Assembly (NCBI RefSeq): GCF_050379415.1
Contig: NZ_JBNRLS010000001.1
Coordinates: 1,158,158-1,222,157, forward strand
Length of the DNA stretch: 64,000 bases
Reading direction: 5' to 3'
Source: Marinobacter sp050379415
Lineage (GTDB): Bacteria; Pseudomonadota; Gammaproteobacteria; Pseudomonadales; Oleiphilaceae
Both the position numbers and the translations under genes were made by a program. Below the pieces are notes generated by a model. That model was not told the DNA's origin. It was given only the letters and a program-made list of their open reading frames with translations, and ran no database searches. Each line of letters starts with the position of its first letter. Within the stretch, counting starts at the first letter, position 1. This document shows positions 42,437-50,665 of this stretch, one piece after another.

Positions 42437-44938
42437 ATGAGCGTTCTGCTATTACTGATCAGTGCCCTGGTACTGATCTACCTTGGCATCGGAGGCACCG
42501 TGGCGGCCGCGGTGATGGCCATTGCGACGGTTGTCGGCCTGTTCCAGGATGAATGGCATATTCTCAGCATCATCTTTGGCGGCATTTTCCTTGCTCTGGC
42601 GTTGATCCTGGTCATTCCCGGCGACCTGCGCCTCGATAAAATCAGCCGCCCGCTGCTGGGCTGGGTTCGCAGCCGCCTGCCCAAACTTTCCGATACCGAA
42701 CAGGAAGCGCTCAGCTCCGGTTCCGTGGACTGGGATGGCGAACTCTTCTCGGGCAAACCAAACTGGAACAAACTGCTGGACGCCAAGCCCGCGCACCTGA
42801 CCAGCGAGGAGCAAGCCTTCCTCGATGGCCCGGTGGAAAAGCTCTGCGCCATGCTCGATGACTGGAAGATCACCCACGAGCATTACGACCTGCCGGACAA
42901 GGTCTGGAAATTCATCCGGGAGAATGGTTTCTTCGGCCTGGTGATTCCCAAGGAAGATGGCGGACTCGGTTTCTCCAACACCGCCCACTCCGAAATTGTC
43001 ATGAAGATCTCCACCCGCAGCGTCTCGGCGGCGGTCACTGTCATGGTGCCCAACTCCCTGGGCCCGGGTGAGCTCCTGATGCACTACGGCACCGACAACC
43101 AGAAACAGCATTACCTGCCCCGCCTCGCCCAGGGCGAGGAAATTCCCTGCTTTGCCCTGACCTCCCCGGTGGCCGGTTCCGACGCGGGCGCCATTCCGGA
43201 TAAAGGCATCGTCTGCAAGGGTGAGTGGAACGGCGAGGAAGTTCTCGGCCTGAAGGTGACCTGGAACAAGCGTTACATCACCCTGGCCCCGGTGGCCACC
43301 CTGATCGGCCTGGCCATCAAGGTCTACGACCCCGACCACCTGGTGGGCGAGAACGACGACGTGGGCGTGACCTGTGTGCTGGTTCCAAAGGACACTGACG
43401 GTGTGAACGCCGGCGCCCGCCACCTGCCCATGAACACCGTATTCATGAACGGGCCCACCTGGGGCACCGATGTTTTCATCCCCATGGAACAGGTCATCGG
43501 CGGCCAGGACATGCTCGGCAAGGGCTGGACCATGCTGCTCGAGTGCCTGTCCATCGGTCGCTCCATCTCCCTGCCCGCCCTGGGCACCGGTGCCGGCAAG
43601 GTGGCCAGTCTGGCAACCGGCTCCTACGCCTACACCCGGGAACAGTTCGGCCGCTCCATCAGCCAGTTTGAAGGCGTGCAGGAAGCCCTGGAGCCTATCG
43701 CCGGCTATACCTATATGATGGATGCCGCCCGCCTGCTCACCTCCGGCATGCTGGACCGGGGCGTGCGCCCGTCGGTGCCATCTGCGGTGCTGAAGTACCG
43801 CAACACCGACCTGATGCGGGAAGTGATCAACCACGCCATGGATGTGGTCGCCGGCCGCGGCGTCATCACCGGCCCCCGCAACTTCCTGGCCCGGGCCTAC
43901 CAGGCGGTGCCCATCGGCATCACCGTGGAAGGCGCCAACATCCTCACCCGCAGCCTGATGATCTTCGGCCAGGGCTCCATCCGCTGCCATCCGTTCATCG
44001 TCGAGGAAATCGAAGCGGCGGGCATGGAAGACGAAGACAAGGCCGCGAAAAAATTCGACGGCATCTTCTACCGTCACCTGGCCCACACCACCCGCAATGC
44101 GCTACGGGCGTTCCTGCTGGCGCTGACCGGAGGTGTGATCGAATCGGTACCGCGCCACGGCGAAATCAAACGCCACTACCGCCAGCTGGCCAGGTTCTCC
44201 GCGGCCTTCGCCCTGATGACCGACGTCACGCTGCTCACCGTCGGCGGTGGCCTGAAAGCCCGCCAGCGCCTGTCCGGCCGGATGGCAGACTGCCTGGTGC
44301 ACCTCTACTACGCCACCGCCGTGATCAAGCAATGGCATGAGGAAGGCTATCCCGATGACCAGCGGCCGCTGGTCGAATGGAGCCTGAAAACCTGTATGCG
44401 GGATCTGCAAGGCTCCATGCGCGAGGCCATCATCAACTTCCCGGTCCCGGCCCTGCGCTGGCCGCTGCGCCTGCTGGTATTCCCGCTTGGCGCCACCGGC
44501 CTCAACGGCCCGGACGACCGCCTCGGTACCAAGGTCGCCCGCACTATCGTCGAGGATACCCCGGTCCGCCAACGCATCAGCCGCGGCGCCTATACCAACA
44601 TGGACCCGGAAGATCCGCTGGGCCGCGTACTCAACGCCTACAAACTGGCCAACGAAACCGCCGACATGCGTAGTCGGTTGCATGAGGCCATCCGTAACCG
44701 GGATGAGGACGAGCTGGATGGCATTGCCCTGTTGATGGGCCACGAGCGCAAGGAACTGGTGGACTGGGCCTGCGCCCAGGGCGTGGTAAAAGCGGATGAA
44801 TGCGACAAGCTACTGGAAGCACTGACCGCCCTGTACGACGTCATCCGGGTTGATGCGTTCGAAGGCGACGGGCTCAAGGCCCTGTCCCGCTGCGCCAAGG
44901 GCAAGCGCAAAGTAGTGGAAAGGTCCGCCCAGGAATAA
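42437..44938 (+). CDS. fadE: long-chain acyl-CoA dehydrogenase FadE
   Basis: An 833-aa protein, near the 814 aa of E. coli FadE and with the same plan: two N-terminal hydrophobic segments (about residues 3-55), then an acyl-CoA dehydrogenase domain (FFGLVIPKEDGGLGFSN, CFALTSPVAGSDAGAIPDKG, LLECLSIGRSISLPAL, DVVAGRGVITGPRNF), and a FadE-specific C-terminal region with HLAHTTRNALRAFLLALTGG and EDPLGRVLNAYKL. It carries out the first oxidation of fatty-acid beta-oxidation with FAD. It stands alone between UbiA and a terminator. Confidence 0.95.
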   Translation: MSVLLLLISALVLIYLGIGGTVAAAVMAIATVVGLFQDEWHILSIIFGGIFLALALILVIPGDLRLDKISRPLLGWVRSRLPKLSDTEQEALSSGSVDWDGELFSGKPNWNKLLDAKPAHLTSEEQAFLDGPVEKLCAMLDDWKITHEHYDLPDKVWKFIRENGFFGLVIPKEDGGLGFSNTAHSEIVMKISTRSVSAAVTVMVPNSLGPGELLMHYGTDNQKQHYLPRLAQGEEIPCFALTSPVAGSDAGAIPDKGIVCKGEWNGEEVLGLKVTWNKRYITLAPVATLIGLAIKVYDPDHLVGENDDVGVTCVLVPKDTDGVNAGARHLPMNTVFMNGPTWGTDVFIPMEQVIGGQDMLGKGWTMLLECLSIGRSISLPALGTGAGKVASLATGSYAYTREQFGRSISQFEGVQEALEPIAGYTYMMDAARLLTSGMLDRGVRPSVPSAVLKYRNTDLMREVINHAMDVVAGRGVITGPRNFLARAYQAVPIGITVEGANILTRSLMIFGQGSIRCHPFIVEEIEAAGMEDEDKAAKKFDGIFYRHLAHTTRNALRAFLLALTGGVIESVPRHGEIKRHYRQLARFSAAFALMTDVTLLTVGGGLKARQRLSGRMADCLVHLYYATAVIKQWHEEGYPDDQRPLVEWSLKTCMRDLQGSMREAIINFPVPALRWPLRLLVFPLGATGLNGPDDRLGTKVARTIVEDTPVRQRISRGAYTNMDPEDPLGRVLNAYKLANETADMRSRLHEAIRNRDEDELDGIALLMGHERKELVDWACAQGVVKADECDKLLEALTALYDVIRVDAFEGDGLKALSRCAKGKRKVVERSAQE

Positions 44939-44952
44939 TCAGGAAGGGAAAT

Positions 44953-44978
44953 CGGCGTATGGCACGGGCCATACGCCG
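44953..44978. terminator. bidirectional hairpin between fadE and periplasmic-protein gene
   Basis: CGGCGTATGGC pairs perfectly with GCCATACGCCG (11 bp, loop ACGG). It lies between two convergent genes and is the clearest shared terminator in this region, though the T-tracts are short. Confidence 0.65.
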
Positions 44979-44984
44979 CGACCA

Positions 44985-45296
44985 TTAATACCGTCCGTTC
45001 AGGATATCCACAATCTCCCGGGTATCCTTGATGATGGTGTAGACCTTGTCCTCGATCTCGACACGCTGGCGACGACCGTCGATATCGTACACCCGACCGT
45101 AACGCAGCAGCTCCCGATCGAAGTAATCTCCCCGCCGATAATCCAGCTTCTTCTGCCAACCCGGTGGCAACGGCTGACCGCGCTCGACCTTCTTCTCCAG
45201 ACCCGGCGGCAGCCCATTGCTTTGGGATGGCTGGGCCATCACTGCCGCGGGCAGGAGAGCACTGACAAGCACAACGGATTTCAACAACAGCTTCAT
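44985..45296 (-). CDS. small exported protein of unknown function
   Basis: A 103-aa protein from the ATG at 45296 (AGGGA upstream). It has a signal peptide (MKLLLKSVVLVSALLPAAVMA, residues 1-21), then NGLPPGLEKKVERGQPLPPG, WQKKLDYRRGDYFD and a C-terminal VEIEDKVYTIIKDTREIVDI. Its short, Pro/Lys/Arg-rich mature region resembles RcnB-like or anti-sigma-like periplasmic proteins in size only; no assignment. It stands alone on the minus strand. Confidence 0.7.
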   Translation of the reverse strand: MKLLLKSVVLVSALLPAAVMAQPSQSNGLPPGLEKKVERGQPLPPGWQKKLDYRRGDYFDRELLRYGRVYDIDGRRQRVEIEDKVYTIIKDTREIVDILNGRY

Positions 45297-45380
45297 ATCG
45301 AATCCCTGGTTGGAATTGAACATTTGAATCAGATTACTACTAAGACGTTCCCTGGCCCTGACTCGTTCCTTACCATCTGT

Positions 45381-46346
45381 TCAGATACCCTCCGAGTTGC
45401 TATCACCGCTACTTCGCAAGCCTCCCCGGATCGCCTCATCCACCAACCAACGCCGCAGCATCTGAATACCCCGCTCCCGCCGCCGACTGGTCTTCCAGGC
45501 AAAATAGAACTCATCCCCCGTCATCACCGGATGACAGGGTAGCCGGACAAAGTCCTCCGAATCCTTGCGGGTGCTCAACATGTAATCGTTGGTCAGCGCG
45601 ATGCCCTGATGAAACCTGGCGGCCTCCAGCGCCAGCAACATGTGACTGAAGTGCTGGATGCGCGCACCTGCCGGAATGTCCCGATCCACGGCCTTGTACC
45701 ACACCTCCCAGTCCCCGGCCGGTTTCTCGAAAATGCTGTGGGTCGACAGCAAAGGAAATTGTGCCACCTCATCCGGCGTCAAGGCCTCGTTATCCGCATC
45801 GGCACCTTCACGCCCAAGCTCCCGCCGGATCTTCTGCCAATAGTCCTGGCTGCACACCGGGAACAACTGCTCCACATACAGCAACTCATAACTATAGGCC
45901 GGTGAGTCCTTGTGGATGGTGATGAAACAATCCGCCACCCGATCCGACAACACCGGGTTCTCACTGCTCATCTCCAGTGCCAGATCGATCTGCGGATGCA
46001 ACCGCTGAAGCTCCGGCAACCTTGGCACCAACCAACGCACCGCAAACGAACTGAACACTGACAAACGGATACGGGCTTCCTCGTGCCCCAGCAATTGCTC
46101 ACTGGCCCGTTCGATCTGCAACAGCGCGGAACTGACCGCATCCAGATACTGCCGGCCCTCATCGGTCAGCGTCAGCGTCCGGCCGCTACGCCAGAACAGC
46201 TGCTCGCCGAGGTAGGTCTCCAACTGTTTGATCTGATGACTCACGGCACTCTGACTGACCGCCAGTTCCTCGGCGGCATGGGAGAAGCTGTTAAGGCGGG
46301 CGACGGCCTCGAAGACGGGGAGCGCTTTCAGGGGTGGCAGTTTCAT
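45381..46346 (-). CDS. LysR-family regulator (GcvA-like)
   Basis: A 321-aa LTTR with a GcvA-type N-terminus: LPPLKALPVFEAVARLNSFS, AAEELAVSQSAVSHQIKQLE and FWRSGRTLTLTDEGRQYLD. The C-terminal effector domain includes SSFAVRWLVPRLPELQRLHP. It is divergent from an EamA transporter across 348 bases that hold a short palindrome. Regulation of that transporter is plausible. Effector unknown. Confidence 0.88.
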   Translation of the reverse strand: MKLPPLKALPVFEAVARLNSFSHAAEELAVSQSAVSHQIKQLETYLGEQLFWRSGRTLTLTDEGRQYLDAVSSALLQIERASEQLLGHEEARIRLSVFSSFAVRWLVPRLPELQRLHPQIDLALEMSSENPVLSDRVADCFITIHKDSPAYSYELLYVEQLFPVCSQDYWQKIRRELGREGADADNEALTPDEVAQFPLLSTHSIFEKPAGDWEVWYKAVDRDIPAGARIQHFSHMLLALEAARFHQGIALTNDYMLSTRKDSEDFVRLPCHPVMTGDEFYFAWKTSRRRERGIQMLRRWLVDEAIRGGLRSSGDSNSEGI

Positions 46347-46445
46347 TATCTAAATTTCTAATGGGTCAACAATAAAGATCATTTTCTCGGATATTAGCAT
46401 GATCGTAGACTCACCACCGAAGCCTGTGTCATTCCAACTCGAGAT

Positions 46446-46460
46446 TGAGATTCGATCTCA
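46446..46460. promoter_or_regulatory. palindrome in LysR/EamA divergent region
   Basis: TGAGAT-TCG-ATCTCA is a perfect 6-bp inverted repeat, near the middle of the 46347-46694 gap, about 100 bases upstream of the LysR start. It may be an LTTR operator; the spacing is not the standard T-N11-A. Nothing else recognisable is seen in this gap. Confidence 0.4.
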
Positions 46461-46694
46461 CGAAACGTGGTATTGCTCCAGGCCAGAGCCACCAAGGCTT
46501 GGACGGCTACTTTTGTCCTATCAGGAAAAGTGCCTCACCATTTTAATGTGAGATTCCTCCTGTTTTATCTCGTTTTGGCGTTTGTCAGTCGTCTGTCGTG
46601 GGTCGGACTTTTCTGGCAGTGACAGTGCTAAATCACATTCAACCAGGCGCGATACGGCTTGCGCCTGCCAAAGCCGGAACCATGGGAGGTCGTC

Positions 46695-47576
46695 ATGTCA
46701 GGTAAAACCGTAAATAGCGCCATCCTGTTACTCGTGATCGGCAATGCTATGGCCATTTTGTCTGATGTGTTTATCAAACTGCTGGAACCCGGCGCCCCGA
46801 TCTTTCAATTCGCTTTCCTCCGTTGTGTGCTCACGCTGGCCTTCCTGCTGCCTCTCGCTGGTCAACTGAACCGGGGGCAGCTGTTCAGCGGTCTGAAGGT
46901 CCACACGCTCCGAGCTCATATTCATCTGGGCGGCATCCTGTGCATGGTCGTGGCTCTGGGCAATCTGCCGCTGGCTACCGCCAATGCCCTCTTCTACGGC
47001 GCGCCGATTCTGGTGATGGTGTTTTCGGCCCTGGTTTTCCGGGAGCGGCTGACGCCCCTGAGCGTACTGGCCGTATTCAGCGGTTTCACCGGCATCGTAG
47101 TAATCCTGCGCCCAGTGGAATTCAACTGGGCAGCCATCGCCGCCCTCGGGTCCGCACTGGCACTGGCAATCAATGCAGTCATGGTCCGACAACTGCCGAA
47201 ACAGCAGTCAACGGTCCACAAGCTGTTTCTCAATTACCTGCTGATCCTGCCGGCAGCCGGTGCCCTGGCGCTCTGGGAGGGGGCCGAATGGTCGCCCGGC
47301 ATACTTCTGAGTGCCGCTGGTTCCGCCTTCTTTATTCTCGGCTACAACATCACCGTGCTGTTGGCCTATCAGCAAGTGGACGCCAATCAAGTCACCAGCG
47401 CCGAATACACTGGTTTAATCTGGGCAGTGCTGATTGGCTGGATAGGGTTCAATGAGATGCCCGATCTTTGGTTCGCCGTAGGCAGTGCCATGATTGTGGT
47501 GCCGCTGATTATGGTGGGGTTGCGTTCGCGTCAGCGGAGCCACCGGGTGCTCCAGGCTCACCCGGTGAATGGTTGA
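46695..47576 (+). CDS. EamA/DMT-family transporter
   Basis: A 293-aa protein from the ATG at 46695 (GGGAGGT upstream). About ten helices in two EamA repeats: NAMAILSDVFIKLLEPGAPI, GILCMVVALGNLPLATANAL and the second repeat ending TSAEYTGLIWAVLIGWIGFN. It resembles RhtA/YdcZ-like exporters of small metabolites. It is divergent from a GcvA-like LysR gene, which probably regulates it. This is the last ordinary core gene before the accessory island. Confidence 0.86.
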   Translation: MSGKTVNSAILLLVIGNAMAILSDVFIKLLEPGAPIFQFAFLRCVLTLAFLLPLAGQLNRGQLFSGLKVHTLRAHIHLGGILCMVVALGNLPLATANALFYGAPILVMVFSALVFRERLTPLSVLAVFSGFTGIVVILRPVEFNWAAIAALGSALALAINAVMVRQLPKQQSTVHKLFLNYLLILPAAGALALWEGAEWSPGILLSAAGSAFFILGYNITVLLAYQQVDANQVTSAEYTGLIWAVLIGWIGFNEMPDLWFAVGSAMIVVPLIMVGLRSRQRSHRVLQAHPVNG

Positions 47577-47920
47577 GACCCTCGGCCAATAACGGTGCGA
47601 AGGGATTGACCTGCTTCCATCTGGGTGGACCTAATACGGGGTCAGGGTCAAGTAACGAACGTTACGAAGGAGCAGTTGGATTAAACGCTGGGGGCAGGTC
47701 ACTGGATCGGGTTAAAACCCGTTATTAGCAATTAGTAGCTTGGAATACTAATTAGTATCTGGCGTTACTAAATGCTACTAAAGCACGCCCGTTGGAGCGC
47801 AGTATAAAGGGCGTCCGGTGGTGGCCCGAGGGGCTGGAGCAGACTCTCCCCATTCTAGTGGACACTCCTGGCCTAAGATAAGCACAGGAGAATGTGCGAG
47901 GAGCAGCCGCGTGATAATTC
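47577..47920. other. boundary between core and accessory island
   Basis: No gene seen. The stretch holds the relic attC at 47762-47850, a GGGTT-AA-AACCC hairpin near 47708, and sequence such as GTGGACACTCCTGG near 47858 that resembles an IS end, but no transposase remains. The base composition becomes AT-richer across it. Confidence 0.5.
47762..47850 (-). repeat. relic attC-like site at the array edge
   Basis: AAGGGCGTCCGGTGGTGGCCC matches the inner arm of the attC at 52585-52667, and GCACGCCC/GGGCGT form its internal stem with a longer loop. The outer core sequences are lost, so it is probably a dead site at the left end of the array. Confidence 0.45.
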
Positions 47921-48559
47921 TCACAAGTCGATTATGATTGGCGGATTAACTGGACGATATTGAGCATCACACGTGCTCGCGTTGGCAAACTTTAGCCCGT
48001 CGCTCTCTCGAATCGCAAAGCCATAACTTTCATGAATATGACCGCAGATGTGAGCCTTGAGTTGACGCAGCTCATCGATTTTCTTGGCGAGCGGATAGCA
48101 GCCAACGTGTTCACCGATATCAGGAATCCAGTCGAAAATGCCTAATGCTGGTCCGTGCGTCACAAGCACGTTAGTATCCTCAGGGACAAGCTTCAGTCTC
48201 TCCCATCTCTCGCCTTCTTTCGCGTTGAAGCTCATCCATCGGAAGATCGGCTGCCAAGGAAAGCCGTAGAATTTCAAGCCTCCGGTCATTGCCGCTTCCC
48301 CGCAGAGGTAACTGATTCCGTTTTTCTCACACATTTCGCGGGACCAATAGGGGTATCGAACAAAACAGTGATCGTGATTGCCAGCGATGAGAACTTTGTC
48401 CTTGTGCTGCTGAGCGCCCATCCAGCGCGTGAAGTCATCAAGCTGCGGCAGAGAGCCTGATCCGGTGCAATCTCCCGCGTGCACCAGGACATCACCATCG
48501 GGTAGAGGCAGCATCTTGTCATGCAGACTGTGCGTGTCTGATATGCAAACAATTCTCAC
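47921..48559 (-). CDS. calcineurin-like metallophosphoesterase
   Basis: A 212-aa protein from a GTG at 48559, two bases after the upstream gene's stop. Metallophosphoesterase motifs are clear: CISDTHSLHD (DxH), LVHAGDCTGSG (GDxT variant of GDxxD), AGNHDHCF (GNHD), LVTHGPA and CGHIHE (GHxH). The metal site looks complete. Related proteins (cytosolic Rv0805/MPPED2-like) act on cyclic nucleotides or phosphoesters. The tight coupling to the 95-aa gene suggests a two-gene cassette. Substrate unknown. Confidence 0.87.
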   Translation of the reverse strand: MRIVCISDTHSLHDKMLPLPDGDVLVHAGDCTGSGSLPQLDDFTRWMGAQQHKDKVLIAGNHDHCFVRYPYWSREMCEKNGISYLCGEAAMTGGLKFYGFPWQPIFRWMSFNAKEGERWERLKLVPEDTNVLVTHGPALGIFDWIPDIGEHVGCYPLAKKIDELRQLKAHICGHIHESYGFAIRESDGLKFANASTCDAQYRPVNPPIIIDL

Positions 48560-48561
48560 CG

Positions 48562-48849
48562 CTACTCCCACGGACAGTCTGGACTGCCCCACTCAGCGCC
48601 CACGGGCCCCCCGACGGCACCTTGGAGCTTTCTCTTTTTGATCCAGTCGATCGCGATCTTGTCCATGTATTCAGATGGGATTTCAACAACAAGCACGTCC
48701 CAGGATTTGCCTTTGAAAGTCTCTTTTTCGACTCGAAATTCCTGCGGATTATTCAGTTCTAGAAAAACTGACTTTGGTTGCTCGCTGAGCAGCTCCTGGT
48801 AATACAGGTGATAATTCGGGCCGCTGGAAACTGAAGCTTTTGTGCTCAT
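48562..48849 (-). CDS. 95-aa protein of unknown function coupled to phosphoesterase
   Basis: A small soluble protein (MSTKASVSSGPNYHLYYQEL start; tail EWGSPDCPWE), with LELNNPQEFRV and VLVVEIPSEYMDKIAIDWIK. The stop is two bases before the phosphoesterase GTG. No family recognised. The pairing and coupling suggest that it works with, or restrains, the phosphoesterase, as a small partner in a two-gene cassette; this is inference. Confidence 0.68.
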   Translation of the reverse strand: MSTKASVSSGPNYHLYYQELLSEQPKSVFLELNNPQEFRVEKETFKGKSWDVLVVEIPSEYMDKIAIDWIKKRKLQGAVGGPVGAEWGSPDCPWE

Positions 48850-49215
48850 ATCTTGGCTCGCTAGTCGTCAATGCTCTCGAAAAGATTGCTCAGTACCCAT
48901 CATATTTCATAACGCAAAATAATGTTTAAAAACATATATTTACGTCATTCTCAGTGTATGCCAACATAGTGGACATCGCCAGTCCTAAGTTGCAAAAAGG
49001 CGAATGACTTCCCTGGCGCTGGGGCCAACTTGTAGGTTTAGAATTCAATGCCACTGATCTGGAAGAACGCAATGTATTTAGTTTTCAATCACAAACAGAC
49101 AAAAACAGAAAATGCTTCTTTGCATCTACCTAGAGGGGAGGATGATTAGCATGCGATCTACCAAATACCGCGGCCAAGTCTCTACACGTTTCTTGAGGGT
49201 GTCTCGCTAGTTTGA

Positions 49216-49505
49216 TTCCTTGACCTACCCGTACGGCGCGATAAGGGACAAGGCTCGCTGCGGCCGATCTACGCTATGTTGCTGGCTGATCAGGCTACGG
49301 TTGTTGCCCCTAGTGAGGAATTTTGGTGGGTTCCGATTGCGGAATAACTACCACCCTACTCAGATTATGACCGCGAGCTCATTGAAGCTCTCGCTACCAT
49401 CAAATCCCGACTGAATGAGTCAGATTTAAAACATAGCTTGGCAAGGCCAGAGACTGACACCAGAAAGGGCCGGTCGTTGAGGTCGCAAAGCGGACATTGG
49501 GGATA
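49216..49505 (+). pseudogene. possible decayed gene (unidentified)
   Basis: A continuous frame broken by one TAA (49345) reads as plausible soluble protein on both sides, on the strand opposite to all other array genes. No start with ribosome site is clear. It may be a remnant from an earlier insertion. Low confidence. Confidence 0.25.
49479..49498. repeat. 20-base direct repeat, copy A (copy B at 50559-50578)
   Basis: GAGGTCGCAAAGCGGACATT recurs at 50559 with a single change (GCGAAC), followed in both by a variable gap and ATAATG. Both copies lie about 40-100 bases downstream of an array gene's stop, near its attC region. Confidence 0.7.
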
Positions 49506-49526
49506 ATGAGCCACCAGAGCGTTCAG

Positions 49527-50297
49527 CTACTTACTGAATAGTAGGAGCAGAACTTCTAGAGCTAACCACCCAAAGAAAACAACTATTGATATCGGCAACA
49601 CCCTTATAAATGCGTCAAGAAGAGATATAGCGAAAAACAGAAATATGTTGTTGTTCATTCCATGCCAAGGGCCACTCACCAAGCCAAAATATCTTGGCCC
49701 CCTCTTTCCTGGATCGTCGAAATAAAGACTGGAGTCAGCAGCACGCCCAAGATCTGCTAACGCAACTAGCCAGCTAGAGCCAATCTGCCAGTTTGCCATA
49801 GCAAGTGTTACGCCCAAGAGGAACGTCCAAACAAAATCAAAAGAGAGTTCGTAACGGATGCTCGCAAAAACTGCCGCAAAAAAAATGCTCCAGTGGAGAA
49901 GAGAAGGGGGATCATCCTTGTCTACATAGACAAAGAGAAACCCATTCCTATTAATGATTGCATCACGCAACCTTTCTGCACCGTGTGTTAAAAGGTGGTT
50001 TGTACCGGTTATTTGGAAATAAAGCTCTTCTCGCTCCTTTTTACTGAGATTAATCCAAGCTAAGCGTATGTAATGTATAATATATCTCAGGACGATTACG
50101 TGAAAAATGGTAGAAGCTATAAGCACATATATAGCGTTTTCTTGGGCTATAGGAATGCCAAATATTTCCGGGCTTCCGTCTCCAATTGCCCTGTTAACAA
50201 TGGAGGCGCAGAAGTAGGCCGTTACACCTACAATTAACAAATTAAGCAACTTGAGACTATTGCTCAAAGCGGAGTGTATGTGAGCCTTTGCTTCCAT
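49527..50297 (-). CDS. multipass membrane protein of unknown function
   Basis: A 256-aa protein with about six hydrophobic segments, near residues 16-36, 51-73, 134-150, 155-170, 218-235 and 238-255. Soluble loops contain KKEREELYFQITGTNHLLTH and DDPGKRGPRYFGL. No family recognised. As a cassette gene beside a P-loop ATPase, it could be a membrane effector, but nothing in the sequence proves this. The ATG at 50297 lacks a strong ribosome site. Confidence 0.65.
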   Translation of the reverse strand: MEAKAHIHSALSNSLKLLNLLIVGVTAYFCASIVNRAIGDGSPEIFGIPIAQENAIYVLIASTIFHVIVLRYIIHYIRLAWINLSKKEREELYFQITGTNHLLTHGAERLRDAIINRNGFLFVYVDKDDPPSLLHWSIFFAAVFASIRYELSFDFVWTFLLGVTLAMANWQIGSSWLVALADLGRAADSSLYFDDPGKRGPRYFGLVSGPWHGMNNNIFLFFAISLLDAFIRVLPISIVVFFGWLALEVLLLLFSK

Positions 50298-50594
50298 TTC
50301 GAGCCCCTAAATACTAAAGCCAAGTTTTTAGCTAGTTTGATTATGATTAGAGAGTTTTAGTTGGCAGCACTGATTCGTTTTCCTTTCTTTCATTTCGCCC
50401 AACTATTCTATAATTTTTAGGGGCATGTAAGCCGAAGAGGGCTCAATTATCGAAATTACTTGGCAGTGGTCGTTGGTTTTCGAATCCGAGAGGCTCACGA
50501 AAAATTACTGGAGCGTCTTTCGTTTCACTCTCCACTTTATTAGAAAAATTGGGACCCGGAGGTCGCAAAGCGAACATTAAGAATTTGGAATAAT
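50298..50594. other. AT-rich gap upstream of membrane-protein gene
   Basis: No gene. It holds CCCCTAAA near 50302 and TTTAGGGG near 50418 as a distant inverted pair and the second copy of the 20-base repeat (50559-50578). Probably carries the promoter of the membrane-protein gene. Confidence 0.4.
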
Positions 50595-50665
50595 GCCCGT
50601 CTCATGCGCCAATTTAGAGCCGCGGAGCGGCGGAAAATTAGTCTCTGTGCAGCCGATTGTTAAAC
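50595..50665 (-). repeat. attC-like site (one end eroded)
   Basis: GTTAAAC at 50659-50665 overlaps the TAA stop of the ATPase gene, and GAGCCGCGGAGCGGCGG forms the central palindrome. The low-coordinate core is degenerate (GCCCGTC), so recombination here is doubtful. Confidence 0.55.

Larger units (their letters stand above)
48850..49526. other. non-coding stretch with decayed coding remnant
   Basis: No intact gene. In the plus-strand frame from 49216, two protein-like blocks, ending FWWVPIAE and then DYDRELIEALATIKSRLNES, are separated by one TAA at 49345-49347. This suggests a decayed gene I cannot identify. The end holds a 20-base sequence (49479-49498) repeated at 50559-50578, and GTTCAGC at 49521, which may be a worn attC core before the stop of the next gene. 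Confidence 0.4.

Noticed and set aside
42452..44086. 544-codon antisense ORF opposite fadE
   Set aside because: It is a shadow frame of a clear FadE gene, with low-complexity His/Gly/Gln composition and no family features.
47850..47915. Sequence resembling an IS terminal repeat (GTGGACACTCCTGG)
   Set aside because: No matching second end and no transposase; not enough to call an insertion sequence.
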